Assembly: GCA_942486035.1 (NCBI GenBank)
Contig: CALNXK010000151.1
Coordinates: 355,001-419,000 of the forward strand
DNA length: 64,000 nt
Origin: Porites lobata
Taxonomy: Eukaryota > Cnidaria > Anthozoa > Scleractinia > Poritidae
Reading direction: 5' to 3'
Shown here: in pieces, positions 1-10,367 of the stretch
How the letters are laid out: every line of letters starts with the position of its first letter
How positions within the stretch are numbered: the first letter of the stretch is position 1
The notes under the pieces: generated by a model
Database searches by the model: none
Told to the model about the DNA's origin: nothing
What the model saw: only the letters and a program-made list of their open reading frames with translations
Position numbers and translations under genes: made by a program

Positions 1-2
1 AC

Positions 3-622
3 CGTCGGGTTGCTTTTAAACTACAATGTCCAGACGAGAATCAATTCGAGTCATCGGAACAAGCCAGTGTCGTCAGCAACGACGGCACCAATGCGTGTGC
101 GTTCCTGTCTGTCAAGATTGCTGACAAAATCATCCATGGATTAGATGGCAACTCCCCAAATATCACCACGCTAGTTCCATGTATCGAGGAAGTCATTTGG
201 TCTTTGCCTGGACACATCAACACAAAACGTGACAAGACCCGATTTTACGACGTTATGGAGGCGTATACAATGTTATCTAACGAACAATTACTTGACTCTG
301 GGTACGACCTTTACGAAGAACTTCCCTTTGATGATTGTGTGTATAGCTTTGACGGCAGAAGGAAATTACACGAAAAACTTTGTTGTCTTGGACAGACAGA
401 CTTTACTGCAGTATTTTCCAGTGAGCCATATGTTGTGGTCATCGGATGTGCTGGCAGTAGAGCGTTCCTAGTAGACACTCACACTGGCTCTTTGTTAGTG
501 GGTAGAAACAATGCCAATAACACCTGGAAATCTCTCTGTCTGTGGCTTTGGGATAGAATTGTAACAGCCGGTGTAAAGGAAGGATCCGGACAGTCACTGT
601 CCACTTTGACACCAAGGAAGAG
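3..622 (+). other. Exon carrying the papain-like Cys-protease-like domain
   Basis: The frame is open from base 3 with no internal ATG, so the exon is internal or the start lies outside the window. The candidate nucleophile Cys sits in an N-A-C-A-F-L context and the candidate Asp-x-His dyad in F-L-V-D-T-H. That order and spacing occur in papain-fold deubiquitinases of the C76 type, but catalytic activity is inference. The donor at 622/623 leaves phase 2, completed by the G of the exon at 1271. Confidence 0.6.
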
Positions 623-3600
623 GTAAGAGTAGCTTCTTAATAGACATTTCATGTTTGTAAGTTTCATATTCTCGTTTCATATCACTTGTAAATTGCCTAT
701 GGAGCAGACAATTCCATGGAGTTTTTCAGGCTTGACTCGCCTCTCAGATTTCCGGGCTCGTCTTCCCGCTCACCAATGAGTTGATGATGTATTCACATAA
801 AAAGTATTCCCCCTATAAAATGTCAAGGTTGTTTCTTTAGCGCTTCCAGTTTTATATGGGCGTGTTTACCACAAAGTCGATAGAGATTGTAGTTTGTCAG
901 TAAAGCGGGTCCACATCAGCACAGGGCTACGCTAACTTTCTCTGTCCTTTATGTATTAAGTGTCTATAAAAACCATGCATCAGGGTTGCGCTCACGCACC
1001 CTTCTGATATCTGATAATATTGCTACTTTCAGGGGAAGCAGGCCATAAGTAAAACCTTATATGGAAACTAGCCGTGCTGTTGACTCTAGGACGAGTGTAC
1101 TATGCAAAGTGCTTGTCCACCACAAAATATAATTTAAGCCAGAAAGAAATCAGGAAAAAACAATTTCAGGAGATATTTGAAATACGAATACGTTTAGCGA
1201 TAGAGTGCACTAACCACAAACAGCATCGTACATGTACCTGATAGCGCCCTTCTCCCTCCTTTTTTTTTAGGTGCTTATTTAAAGAGATCCCTGGAAAAGA
1301 CTTTGAGAGGACCGAACGTGTCAAATCCATCCATGAACAGGTTTCTTTCTTTCTTTGTTTGTTTCTTTCAAGCTTTGTTCCCTATTCTGTGAGAACAATA
1401 TATCGCAAACGATACAACAATGTACATACATTAGTTCTTTTTATCTAAATATTAAACTTTCTATGGTTCTTTGTACTAGCAGTCTTATGCGTTATGTATT
1501 CATTTTATGTTGTCAGTATTGCTTCTAACAGAGAAATCTCGTGACTTTCAGGCCGAATTGCAGGTACCCGGTATCAAACGCAAGCGTCTCCCGGATCCTC
1601 CTGATAAACCGGTTAGCATAACCTTGTTTTATGTTCTTCACCCCATCTACACAAGAACTAGTTTTCACTACTAACGAGTGCACTAGAACCTCCATACAAC
1701 GAAGTGCCAAGGGACTGGGAAAATGAGTTGGCTATAACGAGGTTTCGTTACATCTAGCTACTTTACCATATATTTCACCATATTTACTGGGCTAAACAAA
1801 GAAGTTCGTTATACCGAGGACTTCGTTATGTCGAGGCTCGTTAAATCGAGGTTCCACTGTGTATGTGAGGGCGGTGATAGTGGAGGGGGCGCCGAAGCAG
1901 AAGAACAACCATTTCTGCATAATTCATGTTGTCTTCGTTTCCCTTACTAAATAGGTGACTCAGCAATCTTCGCCAGTTGTGACCCAGGAAGCAAGCCAAA
2001 ATGCAATCGAACACCATGAGGTAAGTCTGCAATTGGTCCGTTGTTGAGCATGACATGTTCATACTTATGCGATGTCGGCCCTAATAGAGAAATCTCATGA
2101 ATTTCAGGCAGAAGTGCAGGTAATTGGCATTAAACAGAAGCGTTTTCAGGATCCTACTGATAACCCGGTTAGCATAAGCTTGTTTTCTGTTCTTCACCGA
2201 ATCTACACAAGAACTAGTTGGGGGTGGGAGTGGGGCGCCGGATCTTAAGAACAACCATTTTACGGACGTATCAGCTCCTGATCGTGTTCGCATTTCCTTA
2301 TAATTTGTCTTTCTTTCCCTCACTAAATAGGAGACTCAGCAATCTTCGCCAGTTGTGACTCTGGAAGCAAGCCAAGATGCAATCGAACACCACGAGGTAA
2401 GTCTGCAATTGGTCCGTTGTTGAGCATGACATGTTCATACTTATGCGATGTCGGCCCTAATAGAGAAATCTCATGAATTTCAGGCAGAAGTGCAGGTAAT
2501 TGGCATTAAACAGAAGCGTCTTCAGGATCCTACTGATAACCCGGTTAGCATAAGCTTGTTTTCTGTTCTTCACCGAATCTACACAAGAACTAGTTTAAAC
2601 CACCGGAGAGGGAAGGGGGAGGAGGGGGTGGGAGTGGGGCGCCGGATCTTAAGAACAACCATTTTACGGACGTATCAGCTCCTGATCGTGTTCGCATTTC
2701 CTTATAATTTGTCTTTCTTTCCCTCACTAAATAGGAGACTCAGCAATCTTCGCCAGTTGTGACTCTGGAAGCAAGCCAAGATGCAATCGAACACCACGAG
2801 GTAAGTCTGCAATTGGTCCGTTGTTGAGCATAACATGTTCATCGTCTTGCGATGTCGGCCCTAACAGAGAAATCTCGTGAATTTCAGACCGAAGTGCAGG
2901 TACTTGGCATCAAGAAGAAGCGTCTTCAGAATCCCCCTGATAAACCGGTTGACATTAAACGCGTGCGTTTCGAGGAACCCCCCGATAAACTGGTTAGTAT
3001 CACGTCCCACCCCACCCCATCCTGTGTCGTAAGTAATTTCTTGATTGATTTAGTTCTGCATTTCTAGAGAAACAAGTACCACTTTCGCAGCCTAAAGCAT
3101 TGCGGGAAAGTTTCTTACACGCGTCTTCCCGCGCTTTGGCCCAGTTACATTTATTTGTTTTCCGTTGGGATTGTTTCTTTTTGTAGTTTGCGTCTGCTGT
3201 AATTTGGACAGAGTAATTTGTTTAGTCACGGTTTCACACTCAATTGAAAACCGTATTTATAGTATAAGAATTAATCGTTCTTGCTTAATGTAGGGAAAAA
3301 CGGGCAACTTCTTTTGCAACATTGCTGCAAAACGAGTTGAATATCGATGTTGCGCGTTTTACCACCCAAGTTTAAACCTGCTAACCATCTGATTTGTTGC
3401 AAGACAGGTTTTATGTGGGTGGTAAAACGCGCAACATTTTTTGCGCACGTTTTTTGTTGCCCGTTTTTCCGTACCTTTGGCGGTTAATGTGTTCTGCACA
3501 ACGGTTATTTTGGTGGAATAATTTGCGAAATTGTGCGGACATCTATCTTCTTTTTCATCAAAGACACAAACCATCAACATACTAATTAGTACTCGTTACC

Positions 3601-4561
3601 CCAAACATCAGGCGCTCCAGCAGTCCTCGACAGCTCCTCAAAGCGTGACTCAAGATTCGAGCAGGGACGGAAGCAAAGAGCATGTGCAGGAAGAAGTATG
3701 TGTGCTTATTCAGTTGTATAAAAGCAGTGGAAATTGGTAGTGAAACGGAATTATCCCGTCACAATGTTATGTGCTAATAGATACTTCCTCGTAATTTCAG
3801 TGGGAAGTGCTAGTTCTCGGCGTCAAACGCAACACTGACGGTTCCCCAGACCCTCCGGATGAGCAGGTTGGTATTGTTTTTCTTCAAGTTCAACTCATTC
3901 TCACATCACGTTAACTGTTTGAATGTATTGCAAGCTACTTCTACAACGTTTTTTTATTTTGGAAACAACCATTCTCTTTCTAAATTATTAGGTGAGCCAA
4001 CAGTCTTCTACAGGCTACCAAGCAAAGACTCAGAAAACGAGGCAGGACGCAGTTAGACACGAGAAAAATGACGTATGTTTTCTATTTGTTGTACAATAGT
4101 CGAGGAAATAGGTTACCGCAAGCTTTCTAAGATGTGAGAAACTATATAAAAAAATTCAGTTGCCAGGGTATGCTTTAATTTACCCCGGATTTTTCTTTTT
4201 GCCAGATTGAACCGTGAAAATTTAACCTCAACGACTGAACAAACGTGCAAGAATAGGCCTTTACCCAAAGGCTTGAACCCTTTGTTCGCCGCGAAATTGT
4301 CAAATCATGGTTCCATCGGCTGAAAACACTTAATGCAATTGTATAAACAGCAGTCCATCTCATTACAACGCTAACAAGAATTAATGTCTCTTGCCTGCTT
4401 CTGACATGACTCCAAGGATCAAACTGTTGAATTTCTTTGACAGGTGTTATCTACCGAAGAATCAAGTGGCGATGAATTGGATAAAAACCCTCTAGAGATC
4501 AGAGGTAAGATTACAGCTAATGGATCGACATATCTAGCGATTCACTAGTAACGAAAGAAGG

Positions 4562-4596
<35 letters not shown>

Positions 4597-7500
4597 TGAT
4601 TAGAGAGACGGATGGAGACGGACATTCGTTGGATCGCGGCATGTCGCAAATAGGTTTCCTAACCGTGAAAGCGTAATATAAAGTTAAAATTAACGATACA
4701 TAGAAGGAACAAGCCCTAAAGAGGAATGGTAGTTGCTATAAACAGCCCGTGCGAGCAAATGGTAAATCGGTGCGTCAACTACTGCTTGGTCCTCCTTGTT
4801 ATGTTGATCTCAATAAATTCGGATATCTCCTGGAAACTACCGACTGCCTTGAAAGCTGGTGGCGGCTTTGGTCGCGGCAGGAGAGAACTTGGTCAACTTA
4901 ATTACTTTTGCCTCATAGTTGTGAGTGACTAGGGCACTCGCACTAAGATGTCACGTGACCAATGCCTCCTTTAAACAATTTTATGGAACTTTGATTTTTC
5001 AACAAAGTAGATAGTTGTTACCCCCACATATCCAGACCCAGCAGCCCAAAACTCACAGAGGCACCAAAACCAGTTGCTGCAGATAAAAGGAATTGGGTTT
5101 TCTCATTAGGTTGTCCTATCACATGAAGAGCTGTTTCATATGCAATTGTAACGCGACGTTTTCTCGTACGAATAGCTTTGCGTACGGAAGCTCAACCAAA
5201 GATAACCAAAGATCGCATTTTACTCGACTACACACTGTTGTAAATGTGAAAACATTTTTTTTTTCTGTTTCCCTTTATTCTTTCAGGGTCACCTCCTCAA
5301 GTGAAATACCTCAACGACAAAAAGGAAATTCCAATATTTGAATCTGGAAGAAAAGAATGCTACACCACGAAACAAGCGGTGGATATATTGTTTAGACAAG
5401 CCTCTCTAGTTGATATGTGTAGTGCACAACCCCTGGGGGTTCGCCAAAACATGTCTTTCCTTATTAATATTAGCAAGTTAAGTAACTGGAAAGATATCAA
5501 AGCTGACAGAAATGGAGTTTATGACGGTGTTTTACGATGTGGTGTCTGGACAGTGTCTTGTGATGCGAGCCAACATGATACAAATTTTGAAATTATCGCC
5601 AAGAAGAAGCAAAATTTGATCGACGACAACCAGTTCCACTTAACTATCAATTCCAAGAGGAACAAAGCAACCCCAGGTCTTGTTCGTTCGATATTTCTCT
5701 TGACAAACAGGAGTGGAAAATTTGTAAATGATGCTTGCTTGCTGCAGTACCATATTTCAACAGGAGAGGACGCAGTCGAGGTCCAAGTGAAACCCCACGG
5801 AAACAGAAAAGAAGGAAAATCGCGCCCTTTTCACCCTACAGCAAAGAGCACCCTGGATAAAATTCATGAGGGCCTTTCTGATAGTGGCAGCATTGCCAAG
5901 GTGTACCGCAGCGTTATGGGAGCATCTGGAGGACCATCACGTGCTTCCAATCCCAGTGTTCTCCCCAGGGGTAGGAAGCAAGTAAGCAATGTAAAATTTG
6001 CGAGAAGTAGTGCAGACGATCCTGTAAACGACCTGTTAATTTACGCAAGACATAAAGAAGATTCCCCTATCTTGCACCATTCTGATTTCCCGACTGACAC
6101 TTGGGTCTTAGGAACTGAGGTGATGTGTTCAGATATCTCTCGTTTTACGACGTCCGAAAATTTGAGCTATCCGCTGTCAATCGATCCAACCTTCAATATG
6201 GGACCCTTTGAAGTTACGCCAGTCGTATACAAGCATTTATTTCTGAAATCCAGACGGACAGGCGAAAATCCAATTTTCTTGGGGCCTACTATGTTGCACC
6301 ATCGGAAGACCTCAGAGAATTATAGAATTCTTTCGTCGGTGTGCGCAACCAACATCAAAAATCTGAATCAAGCAAAGGGTTTCGTTACTGATGGAGAGGA
6401 ATCACTAATTCAAGCTTGGAGTGCAGAAATACCCAAGGCAAAGCATTTACGCTGCTTCAAACACTTTGAGGGTAATTGTAAAGAGAAGCTAAGGAAAATA
6501 GGTATCTGCTCTGCAAAAGATCAGAAGAAGTTTCTCAACAAGGTGTTTGGAGTTTATGGAAAGGAAGAGGGAATCCTAGATGCAGAAGATAAAAAGGACC
6601 TAAAAACCCGACTGCAAGCCTCAAAGGAAGAGCTAGACAGGGAAGAGAGAGCCGTGCTTGCCAAGGACGACGCATACCAATGCAAATTCTGGAAATACCT
6701 GGAATTAAACTACAAGATGATGAAGGATAACATGGTTGCCAAAGTCCGACGCCAAGCTGGGTTGAAAGACGGTCCTGACGGAAAACCAATCAGATCATAC
6801 ACCAACCCATCGGAATCCATGAACCACGTGATGTCCACTTTTAAGAAGGGTGTTGTCTCGGCGAAGGATGGTAAGGAAAATGGCTTGACCAAGCTAGAAT
6901 TTACAACCTCGGTGTTCGAAGAAATCAATCTGAAACAGGAAGAGGAGCTTCGTTTGGCCATCGCTGGAATAAGCGAAGAATATGACCTTTCCGAGTTTGT
7001 GTCTCACTTGGCCGTCTCGACCGACAAGTGGTTTGGCTGGAACACAGAAGAACGAGAGAAATATGTCTCAGACATGAATAAAATGTCCGTGGAGGATGCA
7101 ATGAATGGAAAATGCATCCGTGAGCCAGATGTACAGCCACAGCAGTTACCCGAGAAAGAATTTACCGAGTTGTCTGTAGATGTGGCCCGCTTTCTTGAAC
7201 AAAATATGAGATATAAGACCGTCACGGCAAGACATGTTGCGGAAAGTGCGCTTCTTTTAGTTAACCACCCATTTGCCATCAAGGAGCAGCCAACCTTACA
7301 ACCAACCAGTAATAAATTCGAAGTCGCTGCAATCCATGCCAAGAACGGGAGAGTACAATGTACAGTTAACACAAATTTTGTATCTTGCAACTGTCCCAGC
7401 TACAAATTTGATAACATTTGTAAGCATTCCATTGCAGTCGCTCAGTTGAAAGAGTGCCTTGAAGAACACTTGAACTTTGTCGTACAGAAATCTAAGTCAA

Positions 7501-7997
7501 AGTTTTCAAAGAGTGCCCTGGCAGAAGCGTATGTTGATAAGCAGAGAGCAGGGAAAAAGGGAGGCAGAAATAAAAACAAATATCGTCCCTCAAAGCAACA
7601 GAGTACAGCAGCCGAACTCCCTCAAAGCAGCACTAATGGCGTTTACACAGAGTTGCATCACAATGATAATCCCTTCGTCGTTCGCCTTCTTCCCGCAGAG
7701 GCAAAGCAATGCAAAACCTGCAAAGTGGACTTCTGTCACCGGCAAAGGCACATACCATTCGACTTGGTTCTGGAACACAAAGAAAGGTGGTATTTTCCAA
7801 AAGATGGAGATTGGAATAACAAATGTGCGACAAGGCAAGAGGGAAAACGATTTTACCACCCAAATCTGCAGAAATGTCTCAAGCCCAGGTTCCCGTACAT
7901 CTCATCGCAGTATATTCAGATTCCAAAGGAAACGCTGCCAACGTTGCATGAATCACACAAGGAACTTCTGAGGCGGGAGTTTCAAATCGATTTATGA
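3..7997 (+). CDS. Cys-protease-like / MULE transposase / SWIM zinc-finger fusion gene, 5' incomplete, 14 exons
   Basis: I read 14 exons: 3-622, 1271-1340, 1552-1611, 1955-2020, 2108-2167, 2331-2396, 2484-2543, 2735-2800, 2888-2992, 3612-3695, 3801-3866, 3992-4072, 4444-4504 and 5287-7997. Every junction is GT-AG. The 4176 spliced bases form one open frame of 1391 residues plus stop, with phases matching at each junction. The first exon has an NAC-AFLS motif (Cys at 96-98) and a VDTH motif (His at 480-482), 128 residues apart, like a papain-fold peptidase of the C76/deubiquitinase type (inference). The last exon has a MULE-type DDE core: Asp in DPTFNMG (6183-6185), Asp in VTDGEE (6390-6392) and Glu in PSESMN (6813-6815). 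A SWIM finger, CxC-x8-CxH, follows at 7386-7427, then a Cys/His-rich tail. The true start lies left of the window. It may be a domesticated transposase or a transposon gene; intron richness favours a host gene. Confidence 0.82.
1681..1859. mobile_element. pogo/Tc1-like MITE in an intron
   Basis: The left end CACTAGAACCTCCATACAAC pairs with the reverse complement of the right end, which reads CAGTGGAACCTCGATTTAAC. Inside are repeats of a CGTTAT/CGAGG type. Such ends are typical of short pogo-like elements (family knowledge). No clean TA duplication is visible. It explains why this cassette intron (1612-1954) is longer than the homologous 163- and 191-bp introns downstream. Confidence 0.5.
2021..2396 (+). 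repeat. Exon-cassette tandem duplication, unit 1 (376 bp)
   Basis: The unit contains exons 2108-2167 and 2331-2396 with their introns. It is nearly identical to 2397-2800, and a diverged version continues from 2801. Both exons are multiples of 3 and flanked by phase-0 introns, so adding a unit adds 42 residues without shifting the frame. Confidence 0.85.
2397..2800 (+). repeat. Exon-cassette tandem duplication, unit 2 (404 bp)
   Basis: This is a near-identical copy of 2021-2396. The main difference is about 28 extra bases, a purine-rich stretch near 2595-2625, which is missing from unit 1. It contains exons 2484-2543 and 2735-2800, which repeat the GIKQKR...DPTDNP and QQSSPVVT...EHHE peptides. 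Confidence 0.85.
3293..3470. mobile_element. Fold-back MITE in an intron
   Basis: Arms beginning GGGAAAAACGGGCAAC (left) and ending GTTGCCCGTTTTTCC (right) are inverted repeats. A second inverted segment, GTTGCGCGTTTTACCACCCA, lies at the inner end of the left arm, with its complement on the right. GTA flanks both sides (3290-3292 and 3471-3473), a possible 3-bp target duplication. It lies in the 619-bp intron 2993-3611 and accounts for part of its length. Confidence 0.75.
4562..4595. repeat. (TTA)n microsatellite
   Basis: About eleven consecutive TTA/ATT units lie in the intron between exons 4444-4504 and 5287-7997. Nothing else recognisable was seen in that 782-bp intron. Confidence 0.9.
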
Positions 7998-8515
7998 GAG
8001 ATCTGTAATACCATTAAGGTCGCTTGAAATACATAGGTACTGCGTTTTGGCAAAAAATCATTCCTATTTCATAGTTTGAGAAACTTTCCCCCTATTTTGG
8101 TTTGGGAAAGTACGAAAATGTTCCAATCAATCCTGCCACATTTCCGTAGCAAAGCCATAGCAACCGTTGTTTACAGGGAATGGTTAAAGGAAAACAATCG
8201 CGCTTTACACTATTTGCAATTGCTTCGACTTCCGCCATCGCGCTGTTTGTTTATGATAGGCCTTTCCTACAACGCTCAATATGTTGATAATTGGTCGATT
8301 GAAGACGGAATAAGATTGTTGCATGTATACGTAGTTCCCTTCCTGCCTTAATTCAAAGTCATGAGTATTGCAAGGAAACCTGAATTCAAGGTTTTAAATT
8401 TGATAACTGTAAAAACATTACGAAGAGTACGTAGAGGAGAAAATTTTCTCAAAAGTTAGTCATTTTAAAGTTTTACGCTAGTTTCATGTTCTTGTTATGT
8501 TCATTGTTGTTTCAC
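7998..8515. other. 3' flank of the MULE/SWIM gene, no gene seen
   Basis: This is AT-rich sequence after the stop codon and probably includes the 3' UTR. A 91-codon frame at 8076-8351 has no family resemblance and is judged accidental. Confidence 0.5.
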
Positions 8516-8522
8516 CAAGGTT

Positions 8523-8827
8523 CCCGGGGGGCACTCCGCATATAAAAGGGGTGGGGATGCTCGTCGGAAATTTTGAATTAAACCCCTAAAGGAGACCAAT
8601 CTGGCCGTGGCCCAAGCTTTTTTTGACTCCTAAAAGAGACCATGTTAAGACACAGACAATATATATATATTTATATATTTTCGCGTGTAACCCTAAGCGA
8701 CACCTTCACGGCTAAATATGATGGCGTTTTACCCAGAACACCCTAAGTAAGACCAAAATCCGAAATTTACACCCCTAAGCGAGACGATGAGCATCCCCAC
8801 CTCTTACATATGCCGGGTCCCCCCGGG
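8523..8827. mobile_element. 305-bp MITE with long terminal inverted repeats and target duplication
   Basis: The left terminus (8523-8566) and the reverse complement of the right terminus (8785-8827) both start CCCGGGGGG and share GTGGGGATGCTC. CAAGGTT flanks both sides perfectly (8516-8522 and 8828-8834). The duplication could be 9 bp (CAAGGTTCC) if two bases of the terminus belong to it. A 7-9 bp duplication fits hAT- or Mutator-type elements (family knowledge). The interior carries degenerate repeats of CCTAAGNGAGACC. Confidence 0.88.
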
Positions 8828-8837
8828 CAAGGTTCCT

Positions 8838-10080
8838 GTGGTGAAGATTTTGTGAGAAATGGACGATGCACTTCTCAATTTTTGGAGGTCAGGGGGGACC
8901 ATTTCAACTTGTAGTATATTTTTTTCCTTACCTGGAGTGGAATGGAATAAACCGTTTCAAGAAAAATAGGGGAGCAAACGAACCACCTGATGATTAGGGA
9001 GTATTCAAAATTTTGCTGTTCCTTCCACTCCATTGCTGTTGCATTCAGAGACGTTATTGGCTCCTCAAGGTTAAGATACGAGAATCCTGAGCTACGTATT
9101 TTGATGTTTCTGTTTTCTGTCAATGTAGGAAAATTATAATTGTAGGCAAACTGATGCGTTTTTTTAATTGGCAATAGTTTTGTCAGTAAAATTTTTTTAA
9201 AAATTGTTTAAAAAATATACTGTAACACTTGATTGCGAACTGATATTAAATCATCTGTTCTTGTTGCTGTACGATTTATTTCTCCCCGGCCCCGATTGTA
9301 TTGTATTGTATTTCAGAAGCGAACGGAGGACTGTCTCTCATGGTTTGTCATGGCCTTCTCTTTTGGCCGAGGGTCATCTAGTGTGTCGTGTGGTTATAAT
9401 GCGCCCTCGGTGAAGAGGATTAGCGTGACAAGCCCAAAGGTCATCAGCGTGTTCATGGGAGGCCTGACAATCAAAAAGGTTTATGACAGGATTTGTCTTG
9501 AAGACTTCCGCCAAACGTGTTTTGGGCGCGTAGTTGGGGTTTGGGGGAGGAGGGAGTCCATTGCCTTTCTGATATTTTATGATTCAAAATTCAAAGTCGG
9601 ATGATTTGGGTGTCATCCCGGGTGTAATGAGTTAAGCAAATATAACCGCGTGCTCCAGCGTTGTAAAATGTCGAAGAATTGTATCAATGCATTTAAAAAA
9701 CAAAACAGTGACAACACGTAGTACAGGGAGGAAAAAACAAGGAGACATTTCTCATTGACGAATTCAAGGACAGATGAACCTCGCGCTCTATTTATTACTT
9801 TTTACCTCATCAATAGGGGAAAAAAGCCTTAGATCGAGAACATTACTCGAGTAAAGGTTAACATTTCGAGTTTCATTTAAGCTGGGTTCATTTGTACTGT
9901 CTTTATGCCGGGTTTTATTTGTTTTATTTATATCCCTGTCATACTCTCTTACGATATTCTGTCCTCTATTGTTAAGAAATGACTCATCTTTACGGCTTAA
10001 ACAGTTGTTTTTTGATAACTGTGATAAAAAAAAATAATAATAAAAAAAAAAAGAAGGAAAAGACAAGAAAAAAAAAACGT
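8838..10080. other. No gene recognised
   Basis: The short frames in this stretch have no recognisable motifs. A poly-A/T-rich tract at about 10024-10078 abuts the tRNA-like sequence that follows. Confidence 0.4.
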
Positions 10081-10084
10081 TTGT

Positions 10085-10148
10085 CTGACGAGGCTCGATC
10101 CTGGGACATTTGCTCCAACCTTACGTTTTACCGCTAGGCCACGAGGGC
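10085..10148 (-). tRNA. tRNA-like relic (tRNA pseudogene or SINE head)
   Basis: On the - strand the sequence starts GCCCTCG. It has a good A box, TGGCCTAGCGG (10131-10141), and a perfect B box, GATCGAGCC (10092-10100), at tRNA-like spacing. Long T runs that could stop RNA polymerase III follow at 10070-10078. The acceptor 3' strand and T-stem do not pair, so it is not a functional tRNA. A tRNA-derived SINE head is the likeliest reading. Confidence 0.5.
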
Positions 10149-10367
10149 TCTCACACCCGGATGTAGCAAAAAGCTTTTATTTAAATAAAAATGACGTCAT
10201 CATCACCGTAAACACTTCCAATTTGGTTTTAAACATGCAAGATATTTTCCGCAAAGAAACCTGAAGGAAAGGTGAGTGATAGACTTGACTATCACAACTA
10301 AATACTGCAGAGGAAATTCCACAACATTCCCAAATCGCCGTAACAAATTACGGAGCGGGCATTGCCC

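Noticed and set aside
8076..8351. 91-codon frame after the MULE/SWIM gene
   Set aside because: No motif, no splice context and no paralogue; likely accidental.
9233..9604. Overlapping + strand frames of 69 and 123 codons
   Set aside because: No recognisable domain or supporting structure.
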